Origin: Candidatus Eiseniibacteriota bacterium
GTDB lineage: Bacteria; Eisenbacteria; RBG-16-71-46
DNA: 44,162 nucleotides
Reading direction: 5' to 3'
NCBI GenBank assembly: GCA_016178725.1
Contig: JACOSV010000011.1
Span: 1-44,162, forward strand
Made by a program: the position numbers and the translations under genes
Notes under the pieces: model-generated
Databases searched by the model: none
What the model was told of the DNA's origin: nothing
What the model saw: only the letters and a program-made list of their open reading frames with translations
In this document: positions 42,442 through 44,162 of the stretch, in pieces
How the letters are laid out: each line of letters begins with the position of its first letter
Position numbering within the stretch: position 1 is the first letter of the stretch

Positions 42442-43670
42442 CGCCGGGTTCCGCGCGGCACCGCACGCCCTCCGCGCCGCCGCCGCGTCCCGCGGGCAGC
42501 CATGCCGGCGCGCGCAACGTGCTGGTCATGTCGGCGGCGGTCTTCCTGCTGATCGCCGGCGAGCAGCTGTGGAGCCGCTTCCTGCCGGTCTACCTCGTCG
42601 CGCTCGGCGCGCCGGCCGTGGTGCTCGGGCTGTGGGGGTCGTCGAAGGACTTCCTCGACGCCGCGCTCCAGTATCCGGGCGGCGCGTTGAGCGACCGCTA
42701 CGGCAACCAGCGCGCGCTGCTGGTCTTCACCGCGATCGCCGGCCTCGGCTATCTCGCGTACCGGCTCGCCGGCGCGTGGCCCGTGCTCTTCCTCGGACTG
42801 CTGCTCGCCTCGGCGTGGACCAGCCTCGCTTCGCCGGCGATGTTCGCGCTCGTCGCCGAAAGCCTGCCGCCCGGCCGCCGCGCGCGCGGCTTCCTGATCC
42901 AGAGCGTGCTGCGCCGCGTGCCGATGATCTTCGCCCCGGCGCTCGGCGGCTTGCTGGTCGAGCGTCTCGGCCTGCAGGTCGGGCTGCGCGTCGGATTCAC
43001 GGTGTCGTGCGTGCTGGCCGTGATCACGCTCTGGTTCCAGCGCCGGTTCTACGTGGCGCCCGCGGCGCCGGCGGCGAATCGCGTGCACGGATTGCTCGCG
43101 ACGTGGCGCCGCGCGTCGTCGCCGCTCAAGCGCCTCCTGGTCGCCGACGTGCTGGCGCGCGCGGCCGAGAGCATGGCGGACGTGTTCGTCGTGGTCTATG
43201 CGATCGATCATCTGCACGCGGGCGCGGCGCAGTACGGCGCCTGGGTCGGACTGCAGATGGCGGTCTCGATCGCCTCGTACTTCCCGGGCGCGTGGATGGC
43301 CGAGCGCTTCGGCCGCCGTCCGCCGGTGATCATCACGTTCGTCATGTTCGCCGCGTATCCGCTGCTCGTCGGTCTCTCGCGCGACGCCGGCATGCTGACG
43401 TGGGCGTTCGTCGCGGGCGGCCTGCGCGAGCTCGGCGAGCCGGCGCGCAAGTCGATGATCGTCGACGCCTCGCCCGCGGACGCGCGCGGGCAGACGGTGG
43501 GTGCGTACTACCTGGCGCGCAGCGTGATGATCCTGCCGGCGGGCGCGATCGGCGGCCTGCTGTGGGCGCGCCACATCCACGCGCCGTTCTGGCTCGCGGC
43601 GACGATCGGCGCGGTCGGCGTCGTCTACTTCACGCTCGCGTTCCGCGAGCCGGCGGTGGAGACGGCGTAG
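42438..43670 (+). CDS. MFS transporter
   Basis: A 410-residue, 12-helix major facilitator protein. The first ~30 residues are Pro/Ala-rich and cytosolic, then TM1 (MSAAVFLLIAGEQLWSRFLP). Motif A appears as GGALSDRYGNQRALLVF and again in the second half as MAERFGRRPPVI. The mid-protein PARKSMIVDASPADARGQTVG matches a broad efflux-type MFS subfamily. No substrate can be named. The GTG start overlaps the OsmC stop. Confidence 0.87.
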   Translation: MTPGSARHRTPSAPPPRPAGSHAGARNVLVMSAAVFLLIAGEQLWSRFLPVYLVALGAPAVVLGLWGSSKDFLDAALQYPGGALSDRYGNQRALLVFTAIAGLGYLAYRLAGAWPVLFLGLLLASAWTSLASPAMFALVAESLPPGRRARGFLIQSVLRRVPMIFAPALGGLLVERLGLQVGLRVGFTVSCVLAVITLWFQRRFYVAPAAPAANRVHGLLATWRRASSPLKRLLVADVLARAAESMADVFVVVYAIDHLHAGAAQYGAWVGLQMAVSIASYFPGAWMAERFGRRPPVIITFVMFAAYPLLVGLSRDAGMLTWAFVAGGLRELGEPARKSMIVDASPADARGQTVGAYYLARSVMILPAGAIGGLLWARHIHAPFWLAATIGAVGVVYFTLAFREPAVETA

Positions 43671-43688
43671 ATCACGGACTGCGTGATC
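43670..43688 (+). terminator. Possible hairpin at the end of the MFS operon
   Basis: GATCACG (43670-43676) pairs with CGTGATC (43682-43688) around a five-base loop, starting at the last base of the MFS stop codon. There is no T-run, so a Rho-independent role is uncertain. Confidence 0.35.
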
Positions 43689-43927
43689 GCGCGCGAATTC
43701 TCTTGACGGGGATTCCGAAGCTTGTGCCATCTGCTCCACGCGCGGCGTCGTGAGCTCGCGCGTGCGCGCGACGAATGACCGCTGGCGACGCCTCGACGTC
43801 GACTCCGACAAGGGATCGTGTCGCGACGCGAGATCGTGCGCGTGCGTCGATCTGCGGACGTCGCATTCGGGCGTGATACAAAGAATGTGCGATCGGCCCC
43901 ACGACCCGCCTCCGCGGAGTCACGTCC

Positions 43928-44162
43928 GTGCGCAACTATTCGTTCTCGCATCTGTCCGACGCCGCGCTGCGTCGCGATCTCAAGGAACAGTCCCGGAAGG
44001 AGACCGGCCTCACCGCCTCCTGATCGAGTCGAATGCGGAAGACCTGCTCGTGGCCGCGGCCGCGAAGACGGTACGGGAGATCGAGCAGCTGCTGGCCGAG
44101 CGCTTCCCGCGTCCGGACCTGGCGACCTTGATCCAATCGCTGGCTCCGGCGTCCAGCCCGGC
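43928..44162 (+). pseudogene. Decayed HNH endonuclease-type gene (N-terminal piece plus frameshifted middle piece), cut by window end
   Basis: GTG 43928 opens 31 codons (RNYSFSHLSDAALRRDLKEQ) that match the N-terminus of a common HNH-endonuclease family (SHLSDxxLL), ending at TGA 44021-44023. A different frame from about 44020 to the window end reads NAEDLLVAAAAKTVREIEQL, then LAERFPRPDLATL, which resembles the middle of the same family (KTxxEIEQLLAxRFPR). Roughly 70 residues normally lying between are missing, so the gene carries an internal deletion and a frameshift. The HNH core, if present, would lie beyond the window. Confidence 0.55.

Overview
The window is GC-rich (roughly 70% by eye, not counted) and gene-dense, with many 4-base ATGA/GTGA start/stop overlaps. 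Two large exported proteins end in the FlgD/T9SS-like tail typical of FCB-group bacteria. Together with the mix of housekeeping genes this suggests a Candidatus Eisenbacteria-like or related FCB lineage, probably a metagenome-assembled genome. That placement is an inference; no marker gene in the window settles it. No CRISPR array, rRNA, intact insertion sequence or prophage was seen.

Region 1 (1-8440, +) is a tightly coupled run: the end of an alpha/beta hydrolase, a DUF72/YecE protein, a TM0106-type RecB-like nuclease/helicase, a secreted TPR/HExxH peptidase and a DUF2891 protein. The helicase and the peptidase share one uninterrupted reading frame joined inside helicase motif VI, which is odd. 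Region 2 (8470-11227) holds a methyltransferase and, convergently, a 48-residue membrane protein, a PEBP protein and a TetA-like MFS pump. Region 3 (11293-16252, +) holds a DUF3311/sodium-solute symporter pair. It continues with a likely operon of 1-Cys peroxiredoxin, an exported BNR/sialidase-like repeat protein and a thioredoxin-fold protein whose redox motif is read through an in-frame TGA, giving a probable UxxC selenoprotein.

Region 4 (16341-19070) holds a cold-shock protein with its terminator, an exported eight-repeat propeller-like protein with its own canonical terminator, and tRNA-Cys. Region 5 (19174-22750) holds a TIGR00300-type (LOR/SDH, ornithine cyclodeaminase-like) enzyme, convergent with an ammonium-channel and outer-membrane-barrel operon. 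Region 6 (22829-31002) is a signalling block: an OmpR-type two-component system, a secreted beta-lactamase-like/S41 peptidase fusion and a hybrid PAS histidine kinase. The response-regulator promoter and the fusion-protein promoter carry the same tandem box (CTTCAY-N5-CTTCAY) at the same distance from a -10. This suggests that the two-component system controls itself and the fusion protein.

Region 7 (31059-35793) holds a fosmidomycin-resistance-like MFS pump facing a GT39 glycosyltransferase/asparagine synthase operon. Region 8 (35918-39069) is the whole oxidative pentose-phosphate branch (short 6-phosphogluconate dehydrogenase, glucose-6-phosphate dehydrogenase, 6-phosphogluconolactonase). 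Region 9 (39131-44162) holds a lone transposase-like HTH protein with a promoter/operator, a GT2 glycosyltransferase, an NDH-2/OsmC/MFS operon and a decayed HNH endonuclease at the right edge.

A recurring feature is a TANNNT -10 hexamer placed 6-7 bases before a start codon that has no Shine-Dalgarno, seen at six first-gene starts (a seventh, before the 6-phosphogluconate dehydrogenase, sits 7-8 bases away). This points to widespread leaderless transcription. The only stretch of more than 300 bases without any gene is 24969-25291. It holds an inverted/direct repeat cluster and the candidate regulator box. The 350-base stretch 18824-19173 contains only tRNA-Cys and an upstream structured-looking element.
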